Shown piece after piece: positions 32,745-44,022 of a DNA stretch of 64,000 nt. Under the pieces are notes generated by a model that saw nothing but the letters and a program-made list of their open reading frames with translations, searched no databases and had not been told where the DNA came from. Position numbers and translations under genes: made by a program. How positions within the stretch are numbered: the stretch's first letter is position 1; each line of letters opens with the position of its first letter. The DNA comes from Massilia sp. Se16.2.3 (GTDB taxonomy: Bacteria; Pseudomonadota; Gammaproteobacteria; Burkholderiales; Burkholderiaceae_D), in contig NZ_CP050451.1 of assembly GCF_014171595.1 (NCBI RefSeq), forward strand, positions 3,596,001-3,660,000. Direction: 5' to 3'.

Positions 32745-33876
32745 ATGTTCTCCATCGTCCTCAACATCGTCGGTACCCTGATGCATTTCTATGTGGCGCA
32801 CCGGCTGCAGCGCATTGCGTTTGTGCGCGCCAACGTCGCGCCGGGGAGTTGGTGGCTGGCCGCCCTCGCCGTCTGGCTGGTCTACCTGGCGGGCATCCAC
32901 CGGGCGCGGGCGCCATCGACTGGCGTTGGCTGCCGGGGCAGTTCGCGCTGACCTGGCTGGGCATCCTGTTCCTGATGACCCTGTGCCTGCTGGTGGTCGA
33001 CCTGGCGACCGGCTTCGGCCTCTGGTGGCGCACGCGCGTTTCGCACCTGCTGGGCGGTGCGGCGCTGGCGGGCGTGGTGCTGAGCGGATTCGCCATCTAC
33101 CAGGCCGTGCGCGCGCCTGCCGTGGTCGAATACGAGGTGGTGATGAAGGATTTGCCGCTCGGGCTCGACGGCACGGTGCTGGTGGCGCTGTCGGATCTGC
33201 ACGGGCGCGCAGCGCCGCTCAGGCTGGATGCAGGCGCGCGTGGCGCAGGTCAACGCGCTGCAGCCTTCGGCGGTGCTGCTGCTGGGCGACCAGGTCGACG
33301 ATGCACCGCTGGGCGAAGCGCGCCTGGCCGAGGTGCTGCACGGGATCACCGCGCCACGGGGCGTCTGGGCCGTGACGGGCAACCACGAATACTACGGCGA
33401 TGCCGCCACCACGATGGCCGAGTTCAAGGCCGGCGGCGTGCACTGGCTGCGCGACGAGGCGGTGACGCTGGTACCGGGGCTGCGCCTGGCCGGCATCGAC
33501 GATATCGGCCGCACGATGCATGCCGGGGGCGACGTCACCGCCGGCCTCGTGCGCACGCTGGCGCAGCCGCTGCCCGACGTGGCCAGCGGCGCTGCCAGCG
33601 GCGCCACCATCCTGCTGTCGCATATTCCGGCCGACGCGGTGATACGGGAAGCTGCCGCGCACGGCGTCGGCCTGATGCTGTCCGGGCACACCCACGGCGG
33701 CCAGGTCTGGCCCTTCAACTATCTCGTGGCGCAGCGCTTCCCGCAAGTCGTGGGGCGGCACCTCGTGGGCGACATGACGCTCGTGATCAGCCGCGGCGCC
33801 GGCAGTTGGGGGGCCGCGCATGCGCCTGTGGCGGCCGGGCGAGATCGTCAAGCTGACCTTGCGCGCGCCGCACTGA
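32745..33876 (+). CDS. membrane-bound metallophosphoesterase, three frame breaks
   Basis: About 375 residues. Four N-terminal hydrophobic helices (WWLAALAVWLVYLAGI; LTWLGILFLMTLCLLVVDL; HLLGGAALAGVVLSGFAIY among them) are followed by a calcineurin-like domain with the five metal motifs: LSDLHG, LLGDQVDD, VTGNHEYYGD, LLSHIPADAV and LSGHTHGGQVWP. This resembles the YaeI/YkuE group. Breaks: near 32903 (CACCGGGCG lacks a C; corrected GIHPGAGAIDW), near 33205-33225 before MQARVAQVNALQ, and near 33810 (one extra G in a G-run; corrected GSWGPRMRLWRPGEIV to the stop at 33876). The substrate may be a lipid phosphate or nucleotide, unknown. Confidence 0.83.
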
Positions 33877-33956
33877 GGGATAGTCCCGGACTTCGTCGCC
33901 GCACCATGCCCTGAAGCCCGGGCCGGCGCTGCCTGGGCGCGCCAGCCCGGGTGTCG

Positions 33957-34343
33957 TCAGCGGTTGCCGTCCTCACGTGCCGAGTTGCCCTCGTCGCGAT
34001 CGGTCTCGGTGCTGCGCATGCCGCCAGCGCCCTGCTGGTTCAGGCCGCCGGATTGCCCCGCGGACTGGCGGTTGCCGGCGCCCTTGCCGATGCCTTCCAT
34101 GCCAGTCTGCACCTGGCCGCCCATCGTGCCGGCGTAACCCTGCTGGTCCCCTTCCTGCGCCGAGCCGTCGTCGAGCAGGTCGTCGGTACGGGTGGCGGAC
34201 TGCTGGCTGGCGTCGCCCCGGTCCAGCTTGCCGCTGTCGCCGGTTCCGCCTACCCCCATGCTGCCGGCACTGCTGGTGCCGTTCTTCGTGATCTGGTCCC
34301 AGGATCGGCCGCTGACATCCTTCTTGTCGGTACTCGTGGACAT
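33957..34343 (-). CDS. small hydrophilic Gly-rich protein, family member A
   Basis: A 128-residue, highly polar, Gly/Ser/Asp/Gln-rich protein without signal peptide or membrane segment, predicted mostly disordered. The N-terminal motif GRSWDQITKNGTSSAG aligns with GRNYDEISGVGTSVAG in the protein at 48447, defining a small family. The start is ATG 34343, six bases after a GAGGAG ribosome-binding site; ATG 34349 directly abuts that site and is less likely. Composition is like that of stress-induced hydrophilins, but no function is known. Confidence 0.68.
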   Translation of the reverse strand: MSTSTDKKDVSGRSWDQITKNGTSSAGSMGVGGTGDSGKLDRGDASQQSATRTDDLLDDGSAQEGDQQGYAGTMGGQVQTGMEGIGKGAGNRQSAGQSGGLNQQGAGGMRSTETDRDEGNSAREDGNR

Positions 34344-34442
34344 GTTCATCTCCTCGTTCAATGGTGTGGGCGATGATAGCTTTCTGGCACGACGCCGCAA
34401 TAGGCACACCGGCGACGCCGCTGTAGGACTCGGCGCACGGGC

Positions 34443-34470
34443 AAAAAAAGCGGCGCCTGATGGCACCGCT
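34443..34470 (-). terminator. intrinsic terminator of the exported protein gene
   Basis: On the minus strand, AGCGGTGCC and GGCGCCGCT pair (one mismatch) across a short loop and are followed by seven Ts. It lies about 30 bases after the stop of 34502-35014. Confidence 0.88.
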
Positions 34471-34501
34471 ATCGCTCGGCCGGGCACACAGCCCGCGCCG
34501 A

Positions 34502-35014
34502 TTACTTCTTGAAGTACAGGGCGCGGCCCGACAGCTTGATGGTGCCGGTGCCGGTGGCCATGTCTTCGCCGCCGGTCAGCAGGCCGCCGCCGGTCGATTT
34601 CGCGAACTTGCCGGTGCCGCCGGTGATCTGGAAGGTGGCGCCCGAGAACACATACTTGGTGCCTTCGCCGGTCGGCACCATCTGGCCGCTGTAGTTGGCG
34701 AAGATCTGGTCGCCGCTGGTGGTCATGACGATGAACTTGCCATTGCTGAAGTTAAACAGTGGCGGGATCGGCGTGATGCAGTCGGTCGCGATGAAGACAA
34801 CCTTGCCGCCCATCAGCTTGCTCTCGCCATGGCCGCTGATGGTGCCGCCGAACTGCGACAGGCAGCGGCTGGCGGGTCCTACGGCTTCGACGAGCACGCC
34901 CTCGACATCGAGCGGCTCCAGTACCCATTCGCCTGCCGATGCGGTAGCCGAGGCGGCCAGCAACAGGGAAGCGATGGCTGGGGCGACGTACGCGCGCAGG
35001 GAAGATTTGAACAT
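34502..35014 (-). CDS. exported beta-rich protein of unknown function
   Basis: A 170-residue protein with a signal peptide (VAPAIASLLLAASATASA, cleavage before GEW). The mature part is Gly/Thr/Val-rich with alternating strands: SQFGGTISGHGESKLMGGKV, TYP-like loop TDCITPIPPLFNFSNGK, then YVFSGATFQITGGTGKFAKS and GEDMATGTGTIKLSGRALYF. The GGTGKF turn resembles lipocalin/allene-oxide-cyclase-like barrels, which is only a pattern-level suggestion. Two Cys in the mature part (RCLSQF and TDCIT) may form a disulphide. Single-gene unit with its own terminator. Not recognised as a named family. Confidence 0.65.
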   Translation of the reverse strand: MFKSSLRAYVAPAIASLLLAASATASAGEWVLEPLDVEGVLVEAVGPASRCLSQFGGTISGHGESKLMGGKVVFIATDCITPIPPLFNFSNGKFIVMTTSGDQIFANYSGQMVPTGEGTKYVFSGATFQITGGTGKFAKSTGGGLLTGGEDMATGTGTIKLSGRALYFKK

Positions 35015-35224
35015 GTGTTTCTCCGGTATTGATGGTGGGTTTGATGAAGATCAAATAGTATCTATTTTGCAAAAATCCTCGCGCACAATCACTCAGCCGT
35101 GTCGCAACCAAGATACATTTATTCGCGGTAACAAAAGATGCTGCGCACGTGCATTTTCCTAGCCGTGCGCCGCCATCGGACAGGCTGCGTTACAAAACCT
35201 GCAAGCTCATCGATTGGAGAAACC

Positions 35225-36001
35225 ATGCGTGTCGCCACTTTCAACGTGAATGGCATCGGCAGCCGGCTCGGCGCCCTGTTGCAATGGCTGGAAGAGACCC
35301 GGCCGGACGTGGCCTGCCTGCAGGAATTGAAGGCGCCGCAGGAGCGCTTCCCGCTGGCCGAGATCAATGCCGCCGGCTACGGGGCGATCTGGCAGGGGCA
35401 AAAAAGCTGGAACGGGGTGGCGATCCTGGCGCGCGGCACCGAACCGGTCGAGGTCACGCGTGGCCTGCCGGGCGACGACAGCGACGAGCAGAGCCGCTAC
35501 CTGGAGGCCGTGGTCGGGGAAGTGGTCATTGCCTGCCTGTATCTACCGAACGGGAATCCGGCGCCGGGCCCGAAGTTCGACTACAAGCTGGCCTGGTTCG
35601 AGCGCTTCATTGCGCGCGCCGCCCAGCTGGTCGAGACCGGTGCGCCGGTCGTGCTGGCCGGCGACTACAACGTCATCCCGACCGAGCGCGATGCGTACAA
35701 ACCCGAGCGCTGGGTGACGGATGCCCTGTTTCGGCCCGAGTCGCGCGCCGCCTTCGAGCGCCTGCTGGCCGTGGCTGGCTGGACGGACGCGCTGCGCGCC
35801 ACCCATCCGGACGAAGTGATCTACACCTTCTGGGATTACTTCCGCGATGCCTACGGCCGCAATGCCGGCCTGCGCATCGACCACCTGCTGCTCAGCCCTG
35901 CGCTGGCGCCGGCCCTGCGCAGCGCCGGCGTCGACCGCGACGTGCGCGGCCGCGAAAAGCCGAGCGACCACGCGCCGACCTGGGTGGAACTGGACCTGTA
36001 G
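35225..36001 (+). CDS. xthA: exodeoxyribonuclease III (AP endonuclease family)
   Basis: A 258-residue intact member of the EEP nuclease superfamily. N-terminus RVATFNVNGIGSRLGALLQW, metal-binding Glu in CLQELKAPQERFP, catalytic AGDYNVIPTERD, RIDHLLLSP, and the final GREKPSDHAPTWVEL with the catalytic Asp-His. This is the ExoIII layout for repair of abasic sites in the cytoplasm. Start ATG 35225 follows TTGGAGAAACC with a good GGAG. Single gene, convergent with the ABC importer operon. Confidence 0.9.
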   Translation: MRVATFNVNGIGSRLGALLQWLEETRPDVACLQELKAPQERFPLAEINAAGYGAIWQGQKSWNGVAILARGTEPVEVTRGLPGDDSDEQSRYLEAVVGEVVIACLYLPNGNPAPGPKFDYKLAWFERFIARAAQLVETGAPVVLAGDYNVIPTERDAYKPERWVTDALFRPESRAAFERLLAVAGWTDALRATHPDEVIYTFWDYFRDAYGRNAGLRIDHLLLSPALAPALRSAGVDRDVRGREKPSDHAPTWVELDL

Positions 36002-36012
36002 GCAGACCCGGC

Positions 36013-36762
36013 TCAGCGCCCGCTGCGATCGGCCAGGAACTGCTGCGCGCGCGGGTGCGTCGGATTGCCGAAGAAAGCGTCGGGCGTGCCCGTCTCCGGG
36101 ATGCGCCCCTCGCTCATGAACCAGACGCGGTCGGCCACGTCGCGCGCAAAGCCCATCTCGTGGGTCACGCACACCATCGTCATGCCCCCGTGCGCCAGGC
36201 GGCGCATCACCTGCAGCACCTCGCCCACCATTTCCGGGTCGAGCGCGCTGGTGGGCTCGTCGAACAGCATGACCGGCGGGCGCATCGCCAGCGCGCGCGC
36301 GATGGCCACGCGCTGTTGCTGCCCGCCCGACAGCTCGTGCGGATAGGCGCCCGCCTTGTGGACCAGGCCCACCTGCTCCAGCAATTCCATGGCGTCGGCA
36401 CGGGCTTGCCCCTTGCCGGCGCGCTTCAGGCTCACGGGAGCAAGGGTGCAGTTCTCCAGCGCCGTCAGGTGCGGAAACAGGTTGAAGTGCTGGAACACGA
36501 AGCCGATGCCGGCGCGCAGCGCGTTGACGTCGACCCCGCGGCCGTGGATGCCGCGCCCGTCGACCTCGATGCGCCCGTCGTCGATTTCCTCGAGGCGGTT
36601 CAGGGTACGGATCAGGGTCGACTTGCCCGAACCGGAGGGGCCGCACACGACCACCACCTCGTTCTTCGCAACGCGCCCGGTGACGTCCCTCAGCGCGTGG
36701 TAATCGCCGTACCACTTGTTCACGCCCGTGAGGGCAATCATCGTGTCAGTCTCTGGTGTCAT
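36013..36762 (-). CDS. gltL: polar amino acid ABC importer, ATP-binding subunit (GltL/GlnQ type)
   Basis: A 249-residue ATPase. Walker [11 protein letters not shown]-loop [13 protein letters not shown], signature LSGGQQQR, Walker [14 protein letters not shown] and the switch [18 protein letters not shown]. The [14 protein letters not shown] segment is typical of glutamate/glutamine/aspartate importers. ATG 36762 is near the permease stop at 36765; ATG 36741 is an alternative. Last gene of a four-gene minus-strand operon (binding protein, two permeases, ATPase). Confidence 0.9.
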   Translation of the reverse strand: MTPETDTMIALTGVNKWYGDYHALRDVTGRVAKNEVVVVCGPSGSGKSTLIRTLNRLEEIDDGRIEVDGRGIHGRGVDVNALRAGIGFVFQHFNLFPHLTALENCTLAPVSLKRAGKGQARADAMELLEQVGLVHKAGAYPHELSGGQQQRVAIARALAMRPPVMLFDEPTSALDPEMVGEVLQVMRRLAHGGMTMVCVTHEMGFARDVADRVWFMSEGRIPETGTPDAFFGNPTHPRAQQFLADRSGR

Positions 36763-36764
36763 AG

Positions 36765-37460
36765 TCAATGTAAAGCGGGTGCGGCGCGGCTGCCCAGGCG
36801 CCGCTCGAGCAGGAAGGCCAGGCGCGACAGGCCAAAGCACAGCACGAAGTAGGTCAGGGCCAGCACCAGGTAGACCTCCACCGCCTTGGTGAATACCAGC
36901 GTGTTGACCTGGGTGGCAATGAAGGAGACTTCCGACAAGCCGATGATATAGCCCAGCGAGGTGGCCTTGATCGTGGCCACCAGCTGGCTGACGAGCGACG
37001 GCAGCACGTGGCGCAGCGCCTGCGGCAGCACCACCAGGCGCAGTGCGGCGCCATAGCCCAGGCCCAGCGAACGCGCGCTTTCCATCTGTCCTTTCGGCAG
37101 CGAACGGATGCCGGCCGCGACGATTTCGGCGAGGTAGACGGCGTCGAACAGCACCAGCGTCATGAGCATGGTCGTGACCTGCCCGGTTTTCACACCCGTG
37201 ACGGCCGGCAGGAAGAAGTAGGCCCAGAACACCACCAGCAGCAGCGGCAGCGCACGTACGACCTGCACCAGCGCCGCAACCGGCCAGCGCACGGCGCGCC
37301 ATGGACTGACGCGCGCCACGCCCAGCAGGAGGCCGAGCGGCATGGCGAGGAGCAGCGCCGCGCCTGAGAGCAGCACGGTCAGCGTCAAGCCGCCGAGCGG
37401 CCCGTTCGGATACTGCCCGATGAGGAAATACAGCCAGTAATCCTGGATCAGTTCAATCAT
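36765..37460 (-). CDS. gltK: polar amino acid ABC importer, permease subunit (GltK type)
   Basis: A 231-residue inner-membrane protein with about five transmembrane helices. It carries the His/Glu/Gln permease pattern: [20 protein letters not shown] near the N-terminus, [19 protein letters not shown], and the EAA loop region [23 protein letters not shown] that contacts the ATPase. Intact, 2 bases after the upstream permease. Forms a heterodimer with the product of 37463-38159. Confidence 0.9.
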   Translation of the reverse strand: MIELIQDYWLYFLIGQYPNGPLGGLTLTVLLSGAALLLAMPLGLLLGVARVSPWRAVRWPVAALVQVVRALPLLLVVFWAYFFLPAVTGVKTGQVTTMLMTLVLFDAVYLAEIVAAGIRSLPKGQMESARSLGLGYGAALRLVVLPQALRHVLPSLVSQLVATIKATSLGYIIGLSEVSFIATQVNTLVFTKAVEVYLVLALTYFVLCFGLSRLAFLLERRLGSRAAPALH

Positions 37461-37462
37461 CT

Positions 37463-38159
37463 TCACACCGTCCTGACCGGGAAGCGGCGCGCATACAGCT
37501 GCGCGGCCAGCGAAATCAGCAGCGACACCGTCAGGTAAGCGAGCGTGGCAAACGTGAAAGCCTCGGCGCTGCGGAAGGTCGCCGTCTCCACGCGCGCGGC
37601 CTGGTACATCATCTCGGCCGCGCCAATGACGGTGGCGACGCTGGTGTCCTTCCACAAATTCACCGTTTGCGACAGCAGCGGCGGCACGGCGATGCGGATC
37701 GCCTGCGGCATCAGCACCAGGCGCACGCTGGCGAAGCGGCCCAGGCCCAGCGAGCGGGCCGCTTCCAGCTGCGCGGCGGGGACGGCGCGGATGCCACTGC
37801 GAATATCCTCGGCCATGTGCACCCCGCTGTAGAGCGCCAGGGCGATGGTGGCGCAGATGGCTTCGGGATTGCTGTCGTAGAGCGCCATCTTCACCGGCTC
37901 GGGCAGCAGCTCGGGAAAGGCGAAATACCAGAACAGCAGGTGTGCCAGCAGCGGCACGTTGCGGACGCCCTCCACCACCGACGCGCCGATGGCGCGCAGC
38001 GCGCGGCTCTGCGACGTGCGCATCAGCGCGAGCGCGGCGCGCCAGCGGCAGCGCCAGCACGAAGCTGGCGGCAAGCAGTTGGAGGGATAGGAAGAAGCCT
38101 TGCAGCAGCCAGTCATGGTACTGGCCGGACTGCAGGATGGCGGGGTCGAAAAACGTCAA
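37463..38159 (-). CDS. gltJ: polar amino acid ABC importer, permease subunit (GltJ type), one frame break
   Basis: About 232 residues. The N-terminus (WLLQGFFLSLQLLAASFVLA) is in one frame and the rest (MRTSQSRALRAIGASVVEGVRNVPLL through EAARSLGLGRFASVRLVLMPQAI) in another, with the junction near 38035-38050 at a GCGCGCC-rich tract. The EAA loop is intact. The start seems to be TTG 38159; no better ATG precedes the first helix. Partner of the 36765-37460 permease. Confidence 0.85.
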
Positions 38160-38189
38160 CGGCTGTTACTCGGCAGGCTTGGCTGGGCG

Positions 38190-39023
38190 TCAGATCTTGT
38201 CGGTGCTGATCGCGAAGGCGCGCCTGGCGATGTTCGGGCGGGTACCCGGGCCATACCATTTGTTGAACAGGGTAGTGGCCGCACCCGAGCTTTCCAGTTC
38301 GCGCAGGGTGGCGTCAACCACCGCCTTCAGGCTTTTTTCGCCCTTGCGCAGGCCGAGCGCGATCGACTCGACACCGATGCTGTTCGGCAGGATGACGAAA
38401 TTCTTCGCATTCGGGCCGAGCTTGCCGTAGTCGGCCAGCAGCGAGGACTCGTCGTTCACATAGGCGATGCCCTTGCCCTGCTGCAGGGCCTGGAAGGCCT
38501 GCTGGGTATTCTCGAAGGTGACGATGGTGGCCGTCGGCACGGCCGCGCGGATGTTCGATTCCTGGGTGCCGCCGCGCACGGTGACAACCTTCTTGCCGGC
38601 CAGCTGAGGCAGCGCGTTCACGCCGCTGGCGGCGCGCACCATGACTTTCGAGCCGGTGACGAAATGGGTCAGCGCGAAATCGACCTGGGACTCGCGCTCC
38701 TTGTTATGGGTCAGCGTGGCCGCCAGCACATCGACATGGCCCTGCTGCAGCTCGGGAATGCGCGCGGCTACCGACATCTGCTTGAAGACCGGCTTGACGC
38801 CGATCTTTTTCGCCACTGCTTTGGCGATATCGATCTCGTAGCCGACCAGTTCGCGCGTCTTCGGATCGATGAAGCTGTTCGGCTCATCGGTGCCGAGCAC
38901 GCCGAAGACGATCTCGCCCTTCTTCCTGATATCGGCCAGCTGGTCGGCCCGGGCGGCGCCGGCAAAGGCAAACTGGACGGACAGCGCGAGGGCGCAGGCG
39001 AGAACGGTGCGGCGGGATGACAT
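38190..39023 (-). CDS. gltI: amino acid ABC importer, periplasmic binding protein (GltI/HisJ type)
   Basis: A 277-residue protein with signal peptide (TVLACALALSVQFAFAGAARA, cleavage before DQL). The mature protein shows family-3 solute-binding landmarks: DIRKKGEIVFGVLGTDEPNS, LVGYEIDIAKAVAKKIGVKP, DVLAATLTHNKERESQVDFA and LFNKWYGPGT. Intact. First gene of the operon, 210 bases from the divergent zwf start, so promoters for both lie in 39024-39233. Specificity for glutamate/aspartate is a family-level guess. Confidence 0.88.
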   Translation of the reverse strand: MSSRRTVLACALALSVQFAFAGAARADQLADIRKKGEIVFGVLGTDEPNSFIDPKTRELVGYEIDIAKAVAKKIGVKPVFKQMSVAARIPELQQGHVDVLAATLTHNKERESQVDFALTHFVTGSKVMVRAASGVNALPQLAGKKVVTVRGGTQESNIRAAVPTATIVTFENTQQAFQALQQGKGIAYVNDESSLLADYGKLGPNAKNFVILPNSIGVESIALGLRKGEKSLKAVVDATLRELESSGAATTLFNKWYGPGTRPNIARRAFAISTDKI

Positions 39024-39233
39024 GTGCTTCTCCAACAGGGACGTATGCGAGCCGTGGAGTATATGGCATGTGCTTTCATGCAAGAACGACTGAATTCCCA
39101 TATGAACATTCGCTGCGGGCATAAGCAATCCAGCCAGTCTGCCCTTTTCACCAAGCTTGCGATCTAGGCTATAGTAATTGACATGTCCAACATGTCCGCC
39201 CTCACCAGGCGGACGATTATGTGAGCCCAGACC

Positions 39234-40724
<1,491 letters not shown>

Positions 40725-40796
40725 AGACCAGGGAAACACCAGATTCGATGCCTGGCTGCCGTCCTGCTGGCCAGCCTCTCGACAGCATGAAAAACA

Positions 40797-40818
40797 CGCC
40801 CGGCCAACAAGCCGGGCG
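40797..40818 (-). terminator. intrinsic terminator of the low-complexity exported protein gene
   Basis: CGCCCGGC and GCCGGGCG flank CAACAA; on the minus strand the hairpin is followed by GTGTTTTT. It lies about 28 bases after the stop at 40846. Confidence 0.85.
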
Positions 40819-40845
40819 CGAGTTCAATGCCGGTTTGACGATACC

Positions 40846-41994
40846 TTAGTTCGAGCCGGAGCCGCTTGCATTGCCGCCTGCGGCCACGGAACCGCCCGCA
40901 TCGACGCCCACCGGCAGCCTGGTCGACGCCGCACGGTTCGCCACACCCTTGGCTGCGCCGACAGCCGAGCCGGCAGCGGTACTGCCGGTGGCACGGGCGT
41001 TGGCAGCGGTGGCCGCGGCGTAGTGGCGGGTTGCGCCGGCCTGGCTACGGACGCCGTCCACGACCGGTGCCGCCGAGGCGCGTGCGCTGCCCACTGCCGA
41101 ACCTGCCGCACTGCGCACCTGGCCTGCCGACACGCCCGGCTCGAGCGCGACCGAGGCGCTGCCGCTGCCGCTGCCGCCGCCCGTCACGCTACCGCTCGCA
41201 CCGTTGCGGCTGCCCGTCACGGCGACGTCGCGGCTGCCGCTGGCCTGGCCGGCGGCGGCGCCCGAGCCGCTGGCTGCGCCATTGCCCGTTGCCGTGGCGC
41301 CGCCGAGGACAGAGCCGCCGCGGCCAAGACCACCGGCCAGGCTGGGCGTGCCCCCCTTCGCGCCCTCGGCTGAGGCACCGTTACCCGCTGCGGCACCATT
41401 GCCTGCTCCTCCGGCATTGCCCGCCAGGTCGGCACCTGCACGGCCGAGCTTGCCTGTCAGGCCGGCGTTGCCCGCGGCGTCGCCGCCTCCCGTGACGCTG
41501 CCGTTCACAAGCGATCCCGCACGGTCCAGGCTACCGGCCAGGCCCGTTGGCGCGCCGGCCGCGCCGGACGAGGAAGCGTTGGCCGAGCCATTGCCGCTAC
41601 CCGTCGCCGAGCCGGCAAGTCCGCCGGCGGAGCGGTTGATGCCGCCGCCCACCACCGTCACGCCGTTCACCGAAGTGACTGCGTCGCCGGCGGCGTTGCC
41701 ACCGACCAGGCCGCCTGCCTTGGCACCGCCATTCGCGCTGCCGTTGCCGCGTGCATCGGCGCCAGCCTGGCGCTGCGCTGCGCGCCCTTCCAGCAGCGAA
41801 CCGGTGCCGCGGGTGACGGTCTCGACGCCGCCCATGCGGCCACCCATATTGCCCGCGCCGCCGAGCATGCCGCCGACCGAGCCGCCCAGGCCGCCGCCGA
41901 GGTCACCGCCACCCAGCAACTGGGCGTGGGCGGAAGCGGCGAAGCTCAAGGACAGGGCGAGGGCAAGGTGACGGACGATGTTCTTGGTTTGCAT
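40846..41994 (-). CDS. exported low-complexity Gly/Ala/Ser-rich protein
   Basis: A 382-residue protein with a clear signal peptide (HLALALSLSFAASAHA, cleavage before QLL). The mature chain is about two thirds Gly, Ala and Ser, with Asn and Val. It begins with GGGDLGGGLGGSVGGMLGG repeats, then recurring blocks such as GNGxASG, GLAGSLDRAGSLVNG and GKLGRAGADLAGNAG. No Cys and no membrane segment after the signal. The start is ATG 41994. The composition resembles secreted matrix or structural proteins, but there is no homology I recognise. It follows the subtilase gene at 42101 in the same direction after 107 bases. Confidence 0.72.
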   Translation of the reverse strand: MQTKNIVRHLALALSLSFAASAHAQLLGGGDLGGGLGGSVGGMLGGAGNMGGRMGGVETVTRGTGSLLEGRAAQRQAGADARGNGSANGGAKAGGLVGGNAAGDAVTSVNGVTVVGGGINRSAGGLAGSATGSGNGSANASSSGAAGAPTGLAGSLDRAGSLVNGSVTGGGDAAGNAGLTGKLGRAGADLAGNAGGAGNGAAAGNGASAEGAKGGTPSLAGGLGRGGSVLGGATATGNGAASGSGAAAGQASGSRDVAVTGSRNGASGSVTGGGSGSGSASVALEPGVSAGQVRSAAGSAVGSARASAAPVVDGVRSQAGATRHYAAATAANARATGSTAAGSAVGAAKGVANRAASTRLPVGVDAGGSVAAGGNASGSGSN

Positions 41995-42100
41995 GATGGT
42001 TTCTCCTGAAAGTGGCGCGGACAATCCGGCGCCGATATCAGGAAAACGAACGGGCTCGGCGGTTTATTCCGTCACCGCGAAAATATTTGCACATATTTTT

Positions 42101-43441
42101 TCAGCGCAGGCGCGCCGGGTCGATGCGCAGCCCGGCACCGACGACGCCATGGCCGACAATATTGCTGACCGCAGCGTTGTCGGGGCGCGTTGCCGCCTTC
42201 GCCAGCGCCTCGACCGCGCGCGCCGCCTCCGGCCTGCCGGGCGTGGGCAGCGACGGCGCCAGCAGCGCCGCCACCAGCGGTGCGGCGAACGAGGTGCCGC
42301 GCACCTGCCGGTACGGCGGAGAGCCGATGGCGGCGCTCACCATCTGGCTGCCCGGGGCGGCAAACATCACTTGCGGGCCGCGTCCTGCTTCGGGCAAGGG
42401 CCGCCCGCGCGCATCGACGCCGGTGACGCCGACGACACCCGGGTAGCTTGCCGGGTACAGCGGCGGCGCGGCCGGGCCGTCGTTGCCAACGGCCGCCACC
42501 AGCAGGTGCCCGCGCCCGACCATGGCCGCGACGACACGCTCGAGGGTCGCGTTGGCAGGCCCGACCAGACTGATGTTGATGACCCCTATCTTTTGTTTGG
42601 CCATCCACCCGAGCGCATCGGCGATGGTCGCCGCCGAGCCGCCGGTCGGGCTGTCGCAATAGATATCGGCTGCGTACAGGCGCGCTCCCGGCGCGGCCCC
42701 GCGAAAGCGCCCAGATTCGCCCACCATCAGCGCCGCCACGGCGGTGCCGTGCGGTGCCGGATGACTGGCGCCGCCGCAGCCATGGCGCTCGATGGCGCTG
42801 CCGGCGAATACTTCGTGCGCCACGTCGACGCCGCTGTCGACCAGGCCGAGCGCCAGGCCGCGTTGGGCGCCCGGACGCGAAGCCGCTGCATCGACGCCGG
42901 CGCTGGCGCTGGCGCTGCCAGCGGGCGCCATGCCGGACGCGCTGCCCGTATAAATATGGTTGAAGTCATAGGAGCCGGCGGGGTCGAGTGCGCGCAGGCG
43001 CTCGAGTGCCGACGCCGTCGACACGCCGGCCGGCACCCGCAGCGTCACCAGCGTCTCGCCGAGCTCCTCGAAGCGCTCCTGGCGCGCCACGACCAGACCC
43101 ATTCCCGCCGCGGCACGCAGGGCGGCATCGGAGGGGGAATTGGCGAGGATTTCGCCGCGCACGGCCGGCTCGCCGCGCGGGTCGGCTTCCAGCAAGTCGG
43201 GGTGGCGCTGCAGCAGGGTCTCTAGCTGACCCGGGCGCAGCGCGCGCAGGTCGCCCGGCACGACGCGGTCGAGCAGGCGCTCGGCCGGACGCGCCAGGCC
43301 GTTCAGGCCGCCCTGGCCCAGCGGCTGCGGCAGGTTCAGCGACGGCAGGCGCAACTGGGCATGGGCCGCCGGCCAGCCGAGCAGGCAGGCGGCGAAGAGC
43401 GCGGGAGGGAGGAAATGGTTCGGTTTCATGGTAACGATCAT
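42101..43441 (-). CDS. exported S8 (subtilisin-like) serine protease
   Basis: A 446-residue protein (434 from ATG 43405-43429 region, MKPNHF, the more likely start after the first MIVT codons). Signal peptide LPPALFAACLLGWPAAHA. An N-terminal propeptide-like region (residues about 30-175) precedes the peptidase: Asp in LGLVDSGVDVAHE, His in HPAPHGTAVAALMVG, Asn in VAAVGNDGPAAPP and Ser in VRGTSFAAPLVAALL. The S8 triad is complete. The frame is unbroken. It is divergent from the ECF sigma gene (43516 or 43534) and upstream of the low-complexity protein, suggesting control by that sigma factor (inference). Confidence 0.88.
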   Translation of the reverse strand: MIVTMKPNHFLPPALFAACLLGWPAAHAQLRLPSLNLPQPLGQGGLNGLARPAERLLDRVVPGDLRALRPGQLETLLQRHPDLLEADPRGEPAVRGEILANSPSDAALRAAAGMGLVVARQERFEELGETLVTLRVPAGVSTASALERLRALDPAGSYDFNHIYTGSASGMAPAGSASASAGVDAAASRPGAQRGLALGLVDSGVDVAHEVFAGSAIERHGCGGASHPAPHGTAVAALMVGESGRFRGAAPGARLYAADIYCDSPTGGSAATIADALGWMAKQKIGVINISLVGPANATLERVVAAMVGRGHLLVAAVGNDGPAAPPLYPASYPGVVGVTGVDARGRPLPEAGRGPQVMFAAPGSQMVSAAIGSPPYRQVRGTSFAAPLVAALLAPSLPTPGRPEAARAVEALAKAATRPDNAAVSNIVGHGVVGAGLRIDPARLR

Positions 43442-43515
43442 AAAGTAGACAGCATGTCTTGAAGAAAAACGTTTGAGAGATGGAATAAAATCCCCCGCTT
43501 CCTCGTTTAATTCAT

Positions 43516-44022
43516 GTGAGCCACACCAAACCCATGTTTGCCACCGAAATAGCCGCCCTCCTGCCTCGGCTGCGCCGTTTCGCGCGCTCGATCACCTTCC
43601 ACCGGGAAGATGCCGACGACCTGGTCCAGATCGCCGTCGAACGCGCCCTCGGCCGCAGCGAGCAGTATGCCGAAGGCACGCGCCTGGACAGCTGGATGTT
43701 CAGGATCGTCAGGAATGCCTGGATCGACGAGGTGCGCAGCCGCACGCGGCGCGACCAGGTGTTCGCACCCGAGGAAGAAGGCGAGCATGTCGGCGACGAT
43801 TTCGCCGAGGCCCACCAGCAGCGCCTGGCGATCCAGAAGGCGATGAGCCTGCTGCCCGAGGAGCACCGCGTCGTCATCGCGCTGGTGCTGGTCGACGGCC
43901 TGCCCTACAAGGAGGCGGCCGAGGTGCTGGACATCCCGATGGGCACGCTCACGAGCCGGCTGGCACGGGCGCGCGAGGCCTTGCAAAAACTGTTGTCCGA
44001 TCAAACGAGGACCGTGAAATGA
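43516..44022 (+). CDS. ECF-type RNA polymerase sigma factor
   Basis: A 168-residue sigma-70 family protein. Region 2: FHREDADDLVQIAVERALGR and LDSWMFRIVRNAWIDEVRSR; region 4: SLLPEEHRVVIALVLVDGLPYKEAAEVLDIPMGTLTSRLARAREAL. GTG 43516 or ATG 43534 (MFATE) may start it; the latter fits typical ECF N-termini. The stop overlaps the anti-sigma start (ATGA), so expression is coupled. It is divergent from the subtilase at 43441. Confidence 0.9.
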   Translation: MSHTKPMFATEIAALLPRLRRFARSITFHREDADDLVQIAVERALGRSEQYAEGTRLDSWMFRIVRNAWIDEVRSRTRRDQVFAPEEEGEHVGDDFAEAHQQRLAIQKAMSLLPEEHRVVIALVLVDGLPYKEAAEVLDIPMGTLTSRLARAREALQKLLSDQTRTVK

